A stretch of 64,000 nt of DNA from Nymphaea colorata (lineage: Eukaryota; Streptophyta; Magnoliopsida; Nymphaeales; Nymphaeaceae). Shown here piece after piece: positions 1 to 13,220 of this stretch. Every line of letters begins with the position of its first letter. Position 1 is the stretch's first letter. The position numbers and the translations under genes are program-made. Under the pieces are notes generated by a model. It did no database searches and was not told where the DNA came from. It saw only the letters and a list, made by a program, of their open reading frames with translations. Location: positions 23,869,300 through 23,933,299 of the forward strand of contig NC_045142.1 of assembly GCF_008831285.2 (NCBI RefSeq). Direction: 5' to 3'.

Positions 1-515
1 GTTGTTTCTTCATGGAATATATTAAGTACAAAATCTTATGTCAGTACCATAGAGGTTCAAAGGCAATGAATTTAATGACACTAAAAATAGACATGCATGG
101 GGGGAAAAAAAGAAGAGAAAAGGAAGCAGATCATTCTTGATGACCTAAAGAACGTGTGTAGTTGAAAGTGCCTGAAATTGATCTATTATGATCAATTACT
201 CAGAACTAATCAGGCTACTTTTGCAATCCCATATAAGTGGCAAGTGAATTCAACATTTCAATTAATGGCAATTGGAAAAGTGCAAAATTTCATGCTACAA
301 CCTAACTCTATCAGATAGTATATATATCTTATGCAGCCTCAATGGATTCTACTTAAACACGATGTTCTCCAAAATCTACAATATTGGCACTTCAAATAAA
401 ATTGGCATCCATTTCCCACAACTAAAAATTGCGATTCCACATTCAGTCATAATAAGAGCAGATATAGAGGCAAAAAAAGGTGAGCATGATTTTCAATAGA
501 ATATCACAAACTTAC

Positions 516-1229
516 AGGATCAAAATATGACAAGTTCTCTAGACTACAAATTGCACGTGCTCCAATTTCCATCAGTAACGAAAATGCACCCATGAATTGA
601 AAAGCTTCAGAACAACCTGCATCCAGGTAAAGGAAGGCATCTGCCACCTCGTCCGATATCTGTATCGTTGAGAAACAGCAACTTAGACAGTGATAAGTCA
701 AGTCCATACAAAAAAATCTGTCCTCACAAAGGATAGAAAAGCATCATGCGGAGAAGATCCGGTTATATGAACATTAATCTAAACCTCTAGAATCTCTTGT
801 TACTAATATGTTATTTAAGAAATTGTCTTCAATAAAGCAACAAATTGACACCCGTAGAAATATTCTTACACCAAACACTTGAGAACCAGAAATTCTTTTT
901 ATAGAACAAAGGCGAGGAGTTTATTTCGTTCAATTTCAACAAGCATCACTTCCCAGATGAATAGATGCAAATGAAAATCTATCGTCCATATCTCACTAAC
1001 TTGTAACTAAAAAAAAAAAAAATCAAATTTTCACTGTCCTCCAGTTGAAACGAACAGTTCAGGATGAAACTAACAGAAAGATTTGCAGGATATTGACGGA
1101 AAACGGAATACAGTGTCCCAGCAGAAAGGAAAAACAATGTCGGCGTGCCGATTGAAGGAAGAAAGAAGAAGAAACACTTACTTGACGGATAGAATTCAAA
1201 CACGATTCGGCGATATCTAGAGAACCCAT
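516..1229 (-). CDS. MIP3-like Sec1/Munc18 family protein, first two exons (gene runs off left edge)
   Basis: Two exons join in phase on the minus strand: 1229-1182 (16 codons, ATG start, beginning MGSLDIAESCLNS, donor GTAAGTG) and 659-516 (48 codons, acceptor ...ACAG, donor GTAAG). Conserved-looking pieces are SIRQISDEVADAFLYLD across the junction and MEIGARAICSLENL near the end. From memory this matches the N-terminus of plant MIP3 (MAG2-interacting protein 3), a Sec1/Munc18-like member of the Golgi-to-ER tethering complex. The full protein would be about 800 residues, so most of it lies left of the window. Intron 1 is 522 bp; no further exon was recognised in 1-515, which I read as intron 2. 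The leader upstream of the ATG is purine-rich on the coding strand. The exon pair is well supported by phase; the family name rests on recall of a short N-terminal stretch. Confidence 0.6.
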
Positions 1230-2989
1230 TTTTGTTCACGAAGAAAAGATCTATACACAACACCAAAACCAATTTTACATAAGCAAGAAGAAAAAGACGA
1301 ACAAGAAAATGTCGCTATTAATATTCAAGAAAAAAAACGAACAGGGATCGGAAAAAAACGACTACCAACCATGAATCTTTTGATTTCCAAGCTACCCATC
1401 GACCGATCAAGACAGACAGAAAGAGGGAGAATCCACGCCAGCCCACATTCGACCCTCCCTCTCTCACGTCTCCATGTAAAATGTCTTGTCGTTTTTTTTT
1501 TTTCCTCCTCTGCGATTTCCCCCAAAACTGAAACATTTTCTTTTGGGAAAGATTTATGAATAATCCCCAACTTATAACTATTTCCCTTATAACGTCGTAA
1601 AGTAACAAAAATCGTATATGCGCATCCATTGTCTCATGAATTGACTGGTTAGTGCCTCTTTTGCCGTTCATCGTTTATTAGTTTTGGTCATGAGTTGAAT
1701 ATTTTTGCTAGCTATTGAATAAGATATTTACGAATCAGATAATTGTTTGTTATGCTGGAACAACTTGATATATAAAAGTACTTCACAAATGGACGTTCAT
1801 TTAAAAATGACAAAAATATATAATAACTTTAGACATTCGTTGTTTAGAAATGCAACTGGTCGATGTATAATAATCTAAATGTATGAGCTGCTACTCCATT
1901 TCATGTTGATATACAAAGAAATATTGGTTATTCCTGCTTATACAATATATTTAAATTAATAATATTGGCAAAATATGTATCAAAAATTTTAGAGAAAGAT
2001 TGGATTCCATTACGAATACATACATGAAAATCAACATATGAAAAGACATCAATCGAACACAAATGTAGCAAGGACCGATGTCCAAATTTTATTATATTCC
2101 TATAAGAGATGTTATTAATGAAGTATTTATATTAATTATTTTCATTTCAGTTGTTAACTCTTCAAAATGGATGTATTTGATTTTTATAACTATTGATAAT
2201 TGATATTAATGTCATTGTATTTATTGTATAATGAACGTATGGCCGTTCAATATGTAATGTTTAACTATCTGATTCTTGAGAATCAAGTAACCTGTTGTAC
2301 ATAAATAAATATAATGGAGCATTATATACTTAAAAGAAGTACAACTCATTTAAAAATACTTATAATATATAATTTAAGTTATATGTTAAATTATCTTTTG
2401 AAATAATGAGAAATTTAAGATGGAATTGCATTTTTACATAATTACATTGAAAGCAACAAAGTTTATATAACAAATGTTTCTGAATTAAAATTTTGAAAAA
2501 ATTGAAACAATATTAGCCAATATATATTAACTTATAACTGCATGCATAGATCCTTATTTTGAAAGAGTACGCTAATAATATGAATGAGATGTAGGTCTTT
2601 CATTTGTATAATTGTAAATCATTAAATCAAATTAATGTATAATCACATGCATGAAGGTTCAGTTAAATAATATGCACCTAACCTTTCAAGCTTTCAATTA
2701 TTTGATCATGTAAAAAAGGACATAGGTGCTCAAAAAAATCTTCAAAAGTAGTTTACCTAACAAAGAAAATTAATATAAATTTACAAAACTATTTTTTATG
2801 AGATAAAAATGTGTCTCATTAGTACAAGAAGAGTGGTTTTCTATGAGAAGTACTTTTATTATTTCATATATAAAAAATATTTTATTATTTATATGCACCT
2901 CTTTGAATTTTTTTCCCCAAATGTCGAGCTCCTATTTATTAACTCTTAGGAAATTGTACAACAATTTGTTATTTAATATTTTTGTGCTT

Positions 2990-3207
2990 TTCATACATTT
3001 TTAATTTTTTTCTGTCAATTAGTTATAAGACTTGAATAGATTGGAGAGTTTAGATTATTTTTGACCAGATGAAAATACATATCCCAGTAAAAATATTTTT
3101 TTTCTTTAGCACTATATTTCATACATTTAAAATTTTTTTCTTTCAGTTAGTTGTAAAATTTGAATAGATTGGAGGGTTTAGATTATTTTTGACCAGATAA
3201 AATAAAA
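2990..3207. repeat. Diverged direct repeat, two copies
   Basis: Two similar blocks, roughly 2,990-3,078 and 3,116-3,207, are offset by about 128 bp. Both contain GAATAGATTGGAG followed by GTTTAGATTATTTTTGACC. The function is unknown; this is probably a local duplication of an AT-rich repeat. Confidence 0.7.
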
Positions 3208-3219
3208 ATAAAATTTTAA

Positions 3220-3222
<3 letters not shown>

Positions 3223-3278
<56 letters not shown>
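3223..3278. repeat. (TA)28 microsatellite
   Basis: An uninterrupted TA dinucleotide run of 56 bp lies about 275 bp upstream of the TATA box of the SMP-30-like gene. Confidence 0.95.
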
Positions 3279-3281
<3 letters not shown>

Positions 3282-3553
3282 TATTGAGTTTAGTTTAACT
3301 TTGACAAAATAGGTAATTAACAATTAATTGAAAAAAAGAAAAAAATGGTTAAAATTTACAAAAAGTGCCTCACAAAAAAATAATATTTCTAAAACTAAGA
3401 ACTATCGATGAAAATGTATATTAAAAATTATGCACCCAAGTAAGAAAGCTGCAGAAACCAATAAATTTCTTGGTCCCCACAGATTTAAATATTCGATACC
3501 CAAGACCTTGGTTTCATCGATTGTTAACATGTCGAAATGACATTATTTAGTTT

Positions 3554-3561
3554 TATAAATA
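3554..3561 (+). promoter_or_regulatory. TATA box of the SMP-30-like gene
   Basis: TATAAATA, a perfect plant TATA element, lies 90 bp upstream of the ATG at 3,651. A pyrimidine-rich CT leader lies between them, as is common in plant 5' UTRs. Confidence 0.7.
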
Positions 3562-3650
3562 GTTCGAGGCCTTGTATTTAAAAGGGGGAGAGGGACACGG
3601 TTCCACTGTGAGCTTCTCTCTCTCTCTCTTTCTTGTTTCTCTCTCTAGAG

Positions 3651-6135
3651 ATGGCTCTCGCCATGCCGTCTGGATCGTTCATGGCTCTGCTTCTGCTGCT
3701 CACCGCGGTCCCTATGGCGTTCATAGTCTCCCTGGAGCGATCGGCGTCGTCCGGACCTCATATCGGTTACCACAGCAAGTGGTGGTTCCGGGAGTCCGTG
3801 GAATGGGACGATCGAGGCGGGAGGTTCATCGTGTCCTGCTTTGAGGGAGGGCTCGGCCAGATCGTGGTGCCGGACGGCGAGTTCTCCGGCGCGTTGGAGG
3901 AGGAGACGGCCGTCGCCGCTCTCAAGGAGCTTCCGGGGATCTCCTTCCTCGGCATCCGCGTGGACCGCCGGCGGAACCGGCTGCTCGTGGTACTTGCGGA
4001 CGTCCTCCGCGGCCGATTCGGCGGGGTCGCGGCCTACGATCTCGACTCCTGGCAGCAACTCTTCCTCACGCAGCTCAGCGGACCAGGTTAGAGAGAGAGA
4101 GAGAGTGAGAGGAGATTTCGATTCTCCCGCTCTTGGTTCCCCCTTGGCTTCGTTGTCTTGTAACATCGCATCCGCGCTTCTGCGCTTCGCGCCTCGCTTC
4201 CTGAACTTTGTCCGGAAATTTTCAAAAAGATAGCTAAAATACTGGCCATAGTAGGAAAAAAATTAATATTTTCACGTTATGAAGGGCGCACTTCAAGTTT
4301 TCTATAATTAATAAAAAAAATGTATAAAGAGATTACTTTTAAAATAGCGAAGTTTTTGCCATTTTGCTCTTTAAAAATAACTCAAAAAATGCTTACTTTT
4401 ACTAATAAAATTGAAAAGTTTTCTTGGACAACTTTCTAAAGTTGGCTACAAAAGATTATGACAACTGTTTGAAATGTTAATAGAAAAATATGTTGCTTAA
4501 ATAAAATTAATCATATATTAATGTTATTATATTTATATTTAGTTACTAATGCAAATTAATGAACTTGTAGTTTGTCTTTAGTAAGTCTATTTTAGTATTT
4601 TCATGTTGTTAAACTTAAGTTAGTAATTACTTTAAAGTTAATTGGCAAAAAGTTGTTTGTATTAACCATTTTTGTCTGTTTGAGAATATGAAAAGGATAG
4701 GGCGCTTCATGTGATTTCCTGCTTAATAAGTGTATTCATATAAGGTTGTAGTTTTGTTGTTTACTGACTGGACTTGGATTTAGCTGTCATTGGTTTCATA
4801 TTGATCCATTTGATTTCAAACTCTGGGTTTATGGTTCGGTTCGAACTTAAAACTTGGATTTAATGCAGATTTTGGTACAGTGAGATCAGACACTAAATAG
4901 ATGACAAGCATTAAGGGGAATTTCTGTTAAGAAAAAAAAAATAGAGGGATGAATTTGCCTTAGAGATAAGAGCTTCAAAGTCCATGAATTTGTGAATTTT
5001 TCAAATTCCTGTTAGCGAGATGAAACTTTTTAAAATTAAAAATTTGAAAATGTGTTGCTTCGTAATAAATATGAAAGGGACATCTTTTAATTGGCATTGT
5101 TGAATTGCGAATCTCCCTCGTGACTTGCAGCTTTTGCAAGCCTCAGACCTTTTCCTATTGTACAGCTTTCATAAATGTCGGCTTTTTTTAATATAACTTG
5201 TACATATTTAAATATACTTGTATATAAGAATTAAAAATCAGCCGGTTTCGGATGTTGGTTGATAGCCAACAAATTTAAACACATTGCCAGAGGACTAGAA
5301 GCACCCTAAATCGCTCTATCTAATGCCCTTATAGCTAAAGACTTTTTAACAGTGGTTAAAAGTTACTAATCATTTGACAACATTGGGCAGCGTTGATTCC
5401 AATTCCCCTATGTATATATAGAAAAGGAATCGTTTTATAATTGAGATTCTTGTTTTTAATCTTCCTTTGTTCATCTTATAATGTCTTGCTTTTCTTTCTC
5501 AAACAAGCAATTCTGATAATTTTACCACATTGAATTTTACCGCTTCTGCTTGCTTGACAACAGATGTGAAGACGCTTGCCGACGATGTCGCCGTCGATGA
5601 CGATGGAAACGCTTATGTCACTGATGCCAAAGACTCCAAAATATGGAAGGTTGGTGTCAATGGTGAACTGCTCTCAACCATACAGAATGATCTGTTCACT
5701 GAAAGAAAGGAGTGGTATCTTAACTTCGTAGGGCTCAATGGCATTGTTTACCACCCGAGTGGGTTCCTGCTAGTTATTCATACTTCCACTGGCAGTCTAT
5801 TCAAGGTTGATGTAGACAAGGAGCTGGTTAGTAAGGTTGAAATTGTTCAAGGCTCATTGATGCTTGGGGACGGCATGGCGCTCCTGTCTGCGACCCAACT
5901 GGTAGTTGCAGGAACACCATCAAGCAGGCTGGTTGAGAGCTTAGATGGCTGGAAAACGGCGAAGGTGATCGGAAGGTACATAGGTCCGATGCACCGGATT
6001 GCTTCTGCCGCGACGGTAAAAGACGGTAAGACTTATGTGAATCACATCGTTGGGCTGGGGCTTGGGAAGAGTAGGCATCTCATCACAGAGGCAGTCTTTT
6101 TGCCTGTCAATGCTTCGTCTGGTTGGTTATGGTAA
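3651..6135 (+). CDS. SMP-30/gluconolactonase-like (calcium-dependent phosphotriesterase superfamily) protein
   Basis: Two exons, 3651-4086 and 5564-6135 (donor G|GTTAGA, acceptor ACAG|AT), join in phase to a 335-residue protein. A hydrophobic segment at about residues 9-28 should act as a signal peptide or anchor. The body reads as a six-bladed beta-propeller of the SMP-30/gluconolactonase/LRE type. Typical blade signatures are DVAVDDDGNAYVTDAKDSKI (about residues 153-172) and GLNGIVYHPSGFLLV. The length fits the plant family annotated as calcium-dependent phosphotriesterase superfamily proteins; the in vivo substrate is unknown. The ATG at 3651 was chosen because it follows the CT-rich leader and starts the hydrophobic N-terminus. 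Exon 1 is GC-rich and exon 2 less so. The intron is 1,477 bp, AT-rich and without coding content. The gene model is firm; the biochemical role is only inferred from the family. Confidence 0.85.
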
Positions 6136-9100
6136 AGAGTAGGCATCTCTGTTGTATGAAAAATGCTTTTCCAATGTGTTCAGAATTATTGGCATCTTTA
6201 TGAACATCAGCTTTGAAGGGCTACCATGCAGATGCCTCCTCCCGTCCTCTCTTAATCAATGGTCATTTATGTCAGCGCTTTAATCCTAGAGAGCAGATCA
6301 GGTCACTTGTGAAAGGGATGGCAGCAGCTAATTCCTAGATTAGCAGCTGCCACTTATGAAATTGGGTTCTTCTGTAAAATAGAATAGGGTAAATGATTTC
6401 ACCTTCTTTCTCTAGTGCCCTATACGCAGGGCTTTTTTATCTTCTGTGTTAGTTTCCTTTTTTTTCTTACAGTTCCTCTCTTTCTATCGTAGTTTCCTTC
6501 TCTTGGTAGTCAAAGCATTAGATATAGTCTTCCAAATTCTATGTGGATTTTTTCTTTAGTTATGGCAAATCCGTCCCTTGGGTTGTCCGTAATTATAAGG
6601 ATTGTACAAACTATGATGTGAAGCAGCATATATCATTATAAACTATGAAGTAAAATGTCGTCAGCCTCCCGAGTCAGTTCAAAAACCGACTTTAATATAC
6701 TGGTTCTTGGTATTCTTTGTTTGATAGGGCATGTGTATGCAAGGCCATTGGTGTCACAGGAACACCAACATGAAGCAACTACTTCCAGTCTAAATTTCGG
6801 AAAAAAAGCCACATTTATGAGAATTGAACTATGACCACCATCCCAACACCTTTAGTTTTATTTTTGCATTATTTTGCAGCAAAAAGGTTTCGGTTGAATA
6901 CAAGGCTTATTCCATTGCAAACAAGAGCGGAAGTGCCTTTCTTCTTGGATCTTAAATCTGAGACTGCATTAAAAAGTGTGATTTAATAGATCTGATCTCA
7001 GTAACGTGGAACTTAAATTCATGCTACATATTAACACCTTAAATCCATGGATTTGATAATCTCAAGTCACCATGGATCTTAGATCTATAGTAAAACAAAC
7101 GCAACCCTAGGCAGTGAGATCTTCACTTGCATGTAAAGACCTACTTCCTCTCTTTTGGTACAGAAGCATAACCCCTGGCAAGTAAAACTGTAGGTACACC
7201 GTATATTGCATGCCAACCCTTATGCCCCTCATGCAGTAAAATAGTTTGCCCCTCATGCAGTAAAATAGTTTAAAGTTGAAAGATTAAAAGCCCCTTTGTT
7301 TAAAGAACACGTGATCATGTGTGTTGGAGAAAAAGAGAGTACGGGACAGACCCATGTGCAAGTCATAATTTATGTATTCTTGGAATACAGCCCTAACTTC
7401 AAGGTAAAAGAGCTTTCCCATGTGAGTTGTTACATAAGGGTAACTTCAGTGCATATATAATGGTCAAATTTATGCAAATCCAAAAAAACCATAAATTGGA
7501 TTCTACAAAGTTTTTAAAATTAATTATTCTTTGGTTTCTCGGCTCAAAAAGTTCACTATCTAAACAATTGATTTCAAGTTTCTTATTCTTATTTTTCTAT
7601 GTATTTTGTCCTCCCTCATTCTATATATATGTGTGTGTAGAGCGAGAGGGAGAAAGGGAGAGAGAGCTTACATATATATATGAGAGAGAGGGAGAGGATG
7701 AAATCCTTTGGACATCATGATCTCCATACAATGATAGCCAAAACAAGGAACATAGACATTGTGAACAAGGTATACATGACTTTCGTATGTTGCAGAGTTA
7801 TAATGGTGGTCCATTAACAAGAAACATAGTTATCATGATGAGTAAACAACAGAAATCATGTGGACACAACTCACAGGTAGAACAAAACATGTCTTCACCA
7901 GGCGATCCAAACAAATTGAAAGTAACATATAGTAAAACCTCCTGAGATATCCCAGACCCCCCTGCAGTAGTGGGGTCTGACACCTGTATTACCCGAAGTG
8001 ACAGATTGGCTCCTCTAGGCTCTCGAGTTGAGGGATCAGGAAATGCCTTACTCTTCAAACAAAAATTTAACAAAACCTTGGGCCTTTTTGTGCTGCCCAA
8101 TACCCTATGGGCCATCCAATACAGATAAAGGGTGTATGGCTACAGTATTCGCAGCTTTAGAACAAAGCCAATCACTAAACCCAGCTCACACTCCCATATG
8201 CCATGGTTGGTATTTTCTTATTATGCATTAACTTTTAGGATTTTCCATTATCTCTTAAGCTATGATAACCATCATAAGCAAAAATCTTGGATACTCAACC
8301 TAAGACTATTCTCGTTTGCCTATCCTACGTCCACAAGGACACGATGACCAAACATTGTAGAAGTCATCTATTAAATAAGAGCTTTAAGAATGTAATTATG
8401 TAATATTCTTTATTGGTGTATTGATGTGCAAGTACTTGTAGTGAGCGTACTCGCACCATCGTAGTTAGGTGGTTAACACTAACCTACAGTTCTATACATA
8501 TACATACATATATATACATTTATATGTGTATTTATACATATTCATACCCTCAATCTGTTGTTAAACTTTTATTGTTAACAATGTCATCACATCTACACTC
8601 TTATTTATATCATCATCTAGGACCAATTTCATCTCCAATGTCACAAATTCATTCATATAGATGTTTAGATTTCAAATGAAGAAGGAGATTATATTCAGGT
8701 AAATATATCCAATTTACTGTACCTGACATGATTGAGCCACCTGAATATGAGGGCAGACATCTACTTACTAGAAACTGACCCACATTAGGGACTACCATTG
8801 AATTAGAAGCTCTTTTTATAGAAAGTAGAAATTTATACTCTTTATTTCATTAGTTGGATAGATACTTAATTTGGTTGCCTCTCTATAACCCTGCTTTCAG
8901 TCCAGCCATTACACTTAGCATCAATTCCTTGTGTGATTGACTAAACTATCTACAGAGGATAACATTCAAATACACTCGCAAAAACTTATGCTAACAATCC
9001 TATTATGTTGTTTCTAGGACTGTGAATTTATTACAAATTTCTACCATATGAAAAAAAACAATTGAAGCAATGAAAGAAAGGATGTAGTAAGTGTAGTAAT

Positions 9101-11214
9101 ATAAGACAATTTATAGAAATTGGTCCAATTAACCAGTATAGATACCATCATATTGTAAAGCCATTTGTTCATGATTACATTAGAAACTTTAAAGACTTGA
9201 AAGACAAGTTCGTTAACCATAAGAGAGCAACCCTCTCATATGACATCACAAAATAGCCATTTTTAGGTGTACATGTCCATTCCACTCCAATCCCCTAACA
9301 TTTATTGCATACTTGTATATATATCTATACGTACACATAAATATACATGTACATATACATACATACATATTTATTTATTTATTCTTAGAGTTTCTAGCTC
9401 TCAAGGTTTGCAAATTTCATATGCTCCTCAATCTTCTACTTCTCCTTATTTTCTAATCCATTTTGATCCTTCTTTGCATTGATTTACGTTTCAATCAAAG
9501 CCACAAGTCTTTCCATGAAACTCATGATCCAATTTAAAAAAATTTTTATTATGTTTTTTGGTTTCGTTACTCTTAACTACTTTAGGAGTAGAACTGAAAC
9601 TAACTATTTTTGCTTCAAGTCTAAATGACTCATCTTCCATACTCTTCTTTGTACTTTCAACTTCTGAAACTGTTCAATGTAAAATAGGGTTTATAAGGCA
9701 GGTGTTACGGTCTAGAGCTACTAAGATCAGTTTAGAATCAGTTCAACTTTATTATATTCACACACTCATAGAAATAATCAAAGTTTTTTTAGGTCTGGTT
9801 GTTGTGTTATCAAAAACAAATTTGATCCTACAGCCAGCCAAATGGAGACTTCCTAGTGAGTATTCACATTGGGACTCTCCTGCAAGGTCCTCTTTATAGT
9901 CAGATCTAGTTCATGATCAATCTTTGTGAACTGCAATCCCTAATTTTGCATTTCAAGCTTTAATCCATGCATTCATGCAAATTCTCATTCATAAACCACT
10001 CTATACTTGCATGGTATCAAAAAATAATTCAATAGCATAATAGGATTTGGATTATGCCATACATAAATTGAACATACAAACATGTTCATTTCTTTCAAAA
10101 CTACGCATTATATTTCAGTTGAATACTTTATGTAACATCTCTATCAATAATATCGATCACTAATTTCATGAAAAAATTCAAAGACACATAGGCTTTCAAA
10201 GCAACCTTGCTATACCCCCATCAAGGCCATTTTTCATCAAGAGACATAAACATACAAGGAACCCATTATAACTGGTTTAATCTTCTCATAAATCATAGAT
10301 GACAAGTTATGTTGGAAGATATGTGTTTTGAATTATAGCATGCAATGCTTCATAAATTGATTTATGCCTAGGCACATAAATACTTAGATTCACTAATATA
10401 GACATGCATGTATGCATGTATATGTGATCACATATATACTGAAGCAACCAAGGTACAATGACTATATGCTGCACTCATAACAGAGTATTTTCATACCTGT
10501 CAGGTCAAAAATGAATTTAACTTCGATGGCTTGTTGTACTCTCATTTCTAGGAGACCCTTTGTTCTCTAGGACTGATTTGTGCTTGCTTTCTTGCCTTGC
10601 AATACATACACAAGTCCAACTTATAATCTACCCAAACATATACATAGTATATATATATATATAGTTTCACATCTCATAAAATGTAACACTTACCAATGTT
10701 ATCTCATATTAGAAGCAACCTTGAGTTTCTGTCAACAACCCTCTATGCTTCTTGTTTATCTCAAACAACCATGAACATTGATCTCAACCAAAAAGAGAGC
10801 AGAAATGAGGATGTATCTCTTTCTCACTTCCGAAATTCTCAATTGTTGGTCATTTCCTTCTATGAATACAACAAATGGAAGGTTTATTTGCTGCAAAACA
10901 AGATTAAATAGAATCTCTTCAAGGCCTCCAAAACTACCATCCAAATTTGTAGTCTCTCATAAGAAAAATGACTCAACAATTTTCCCTTAATCATTTTTTT
11001 TAATGCACCTATTAATGTATTTTGTTAACTCTCTTTTTCATGGCAAAGCAGTAACCTCTCTTTAATACATTTAAATTACTCATCTATAACTGCTTCATTA
11101 TGCTTTAATGACAAGTTTAACTAGGCCCAATATTATATTGAGCGCTGTTTACATATATAAATATATGCATCCATACAACCATATTCAATTACATATAATT
11201 AAAAGCGGTAGACT
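6136..11214. other. Gene-poor region, presumed flank and LTR of the gypsy remnant
   Basis: No convincing host gene was seen. 6,136 to about 6,480 is probably the 3' UTR of the SMP-30-like gene. A 24-bp unit (GCCCCTCATGCAGTAAAATA...) is tandemly duplicated at 7,224-7,271. The sequence just left of 11,215 should be LTR of the gypsy remnant on the minus strand, but its outer end could not be found. A TATA-like TTATAAACCC on the minus strand near 9,690 could belong to such an LTR. Confidence 0.4.
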
Positions 11215-12310
11215 TTACATCTTCCCCCTTTTAAAAAATCATCCTCAAAATTTGATCATATAACTAAAGGTAACTCTTTCTCATGTCTTGTTATGGCTTC
11301 CATGTACATTCTTTGATTACATGGTGCCGCCATTCCACTTGAACTAATAGGATGGTCTTCGTTCGCAACACATGTTCCTTTTGGTCAATGATCCGAAGTT
11401 GCTTTTCTTCCATTGTCATATGTTCTTGCAAATCTACCTCTTTGTAGACTATTACATGCAAGGGATCAGGTACACACTTTCTTAGCATCACACATGAAAC
11501 ACTGGATGAACATGTCTATATTGAAGTTGTAGAACAATCTGATAGACAACACATGTTCCTTTTGGTCAATGATCCGAAGTTGCTTTTCTTCCATTGTCAT
11601 ATGTTCTTGCAAATCTACCTCTTTATAGACTATCACATGCAAGGGATCAGGTACATACTTCCTTAGCATCACACATAAAACACTAGACGAATATGTCTAT
11701 ATTGAAGTGGTAGAACAATCTGATAGACAACACTTTCAATCGTGTCCAAAACTTCAAAGGGTCCAATGTATCATCGGCTCATCTTTCCCTTCCCAAACCT
11801 AAAGGTACTCTTAGTAGGTGAAATTTTGACAAATACATCGTCTCTTACATCAAATGTCAGCTCCCTTTGTCGTTGATCTGCATAACTTTTTTGATGGCTT
11901 TGGGCAGCTAAAAGCATGATCAAATTAACCTCATCCGTGTAGTGTTGGATGACTAAAAGATCTTCAATTTTGTTATCTTCCACTTTTGTCCAACAGGTTG
12001 GTGAGCTACATGGTCGCTCGTATAGAGCTTCAAAGGGAGCCATTCCAATACTTGAATGGTAATTATTATTGTAAGTAAATTCTGCCAAATTTCCATGCTT
12101 CTCTCATTCACAATTCTATTCTAACATAGAAGCTCTTAACATATCTTCAAGAGTCTAGATGGTTCACTTTGATTGCCCATCAGCTTAGATGAAATGCATA
12201 CCTAGTTTTAATTTTGTTCCTAAGGCTTCTTGTAACCTTCTCCAAAACTTGGATGTGAATATCAAATCTATGTCTAAGATGATCTCTTTAATGTCATTTA
12301 TGGACTTGTA
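11215..12310 (-). mobile_element. Ty3/gypsy retrotransposon fossil: integrase and C-terminal pol remnant
   Basis: Read on the minus strand, the stretch shows the end of the gypsy integrase core, with the family block around TYNNNYHSSIGMAPFEALYE (about 12,085-12,020). This is followed by the integrase C-terminal region with its YADQRQREL-type segment, and the chromatin-side tail near 11,300. A purine tract (AAAAGGGGGAAGATGT, minus strand, around 11,220-11,236) looks like the polypurine tract next to the 3' LTR. Gag, protease, reverse transcriptase and the 5' LTR were not found. The element is broken in several places and looks old. Confidence 0.85.
11370..11731. repeat. 181-bp tandem direct repeat inside the gypsy fossil
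   Basis: Two near-identical units, 11,370-11,550 and 11,551-11,731, lie head to tail. Both start at ACATGTTCCTTTTGGTCAAT and end near GAACAATCTGATAGACAAC. The units differ at only a few positions, so the duplication is younger than the element that contains it. Confidence 0.85.
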
Positions 12311-12899
12311 CTTTTTAATTTCTTTACAACAATCTCATTCAGAAATTTTTTGTTGCTTGTTGCATATACACTTTCATGTAATTTCCTTAGCTATGTCATG
12401 TTTTTTTGTTGCTTGTTGCATATTCTCAGGTATTATGTGTGTTCTCCTTAGGTACGTCATGCTTTTTGTTTTCAACTTCCATAGTCATGCAGTTTGCATT
12501 ATAATTTTTACTACTTCTCGTCTTACTTATTCGCAAAGGCTCAAAAAGATCATTCTTGGACAAACTACGTCAAATAAGTTTTTGTTAACTTAGTTATCTT
12601 ATTTATATTCACAACGAGCCAAGTTGATTATAGAGATAGGAGTCTAGCTCAGCGGAACCATGAGTTAGACAAGTTTATCTCATTTTATGGTGTACATTAC
12701 ATATATAAGGTTTATCTCATTTTCTTCATAGTGATATAGTTCATGCTATACATGTTATTTGTAGACACATGAAAAGTTCAAGTACAACAGTAAATAGTGA
12801 TATCAAATATTTTTTGAGTGATGAAATAAGATAGAAAACATAAACTGCTTTGGACTTCTTACGTAAATGACCTAAACACGTTTAAAACTTTTATGGTGT

Positions 12900-13220
12900 A
12901 TCATGGGTTGACACTATACTTCATGACCATGAACAATTGTCACATGATGTATTTTGCATTGAAGCAAAAATTTTCCTTCTCTCAATTCAATTTTTCAAAG
13001 ATAAATATCTTTTACAAGATACAAGACAAGTAGTTACTAAAGAACAATTGACAACATTTATGATAGTCATTGGACAAAATAATCCAAATAAAGTTTTACA
13101 TGACCATTTTCAACATTAGGAAGAAACCATTTCAAGACATTTGTACAATACTTTAAAGGAAATCTTACACTTAAGTTGTGAGTTTACGAAGAAACCCAAA
13201 CCCAATTTATTAATATGCTA
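12900..13220 (+). pseudogene. PIF/Harbinger transposase (HARBI1-like nuclease) N-terminal remnant
   Basis: On the plus strand, 12,937-13,119 encodes a stretch ending LQDTRQVVTKEQLTTFM, then IGQNNPNKVLHDHFQH and a stop codon. The same frame continues after the stop as EETISRHLYNTLKEILHL. This follows the conserved N-terminal block of plant PIF/Harbinger nucleases (family pattern: L.DTR.V...EQ...FL...G.N..NR..Q..FQHSGETISR.F). The catalytic DDE residues and a Myb-like partner ORF were not found, and an in-frame stop interrupts the homology, so this is a dead fragment. Confidence 0.75.

Larger units (their letters stand above)
1230..3553. other. AT-rich spacer between MIP3-like and SMP-30-like genes
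   Basis: The part to about 1,560 should hold the leader and promoter of the minus-strand MIP3-like gene. The remainder is very AT-rich, with no coding signal on either strand. It holds a diverged direct repeat (2,990-3,207) and a long TA microsatellite (3,223-3,278). Confidence 0.6.

Noticed and set aside
3645-4166. Minus-strand 173-codon frame opposite SMP-30 exon 1
   Set aside because: A shadow of the GC-rich exon; the plus-strand protein has family motifs and splices in phase.
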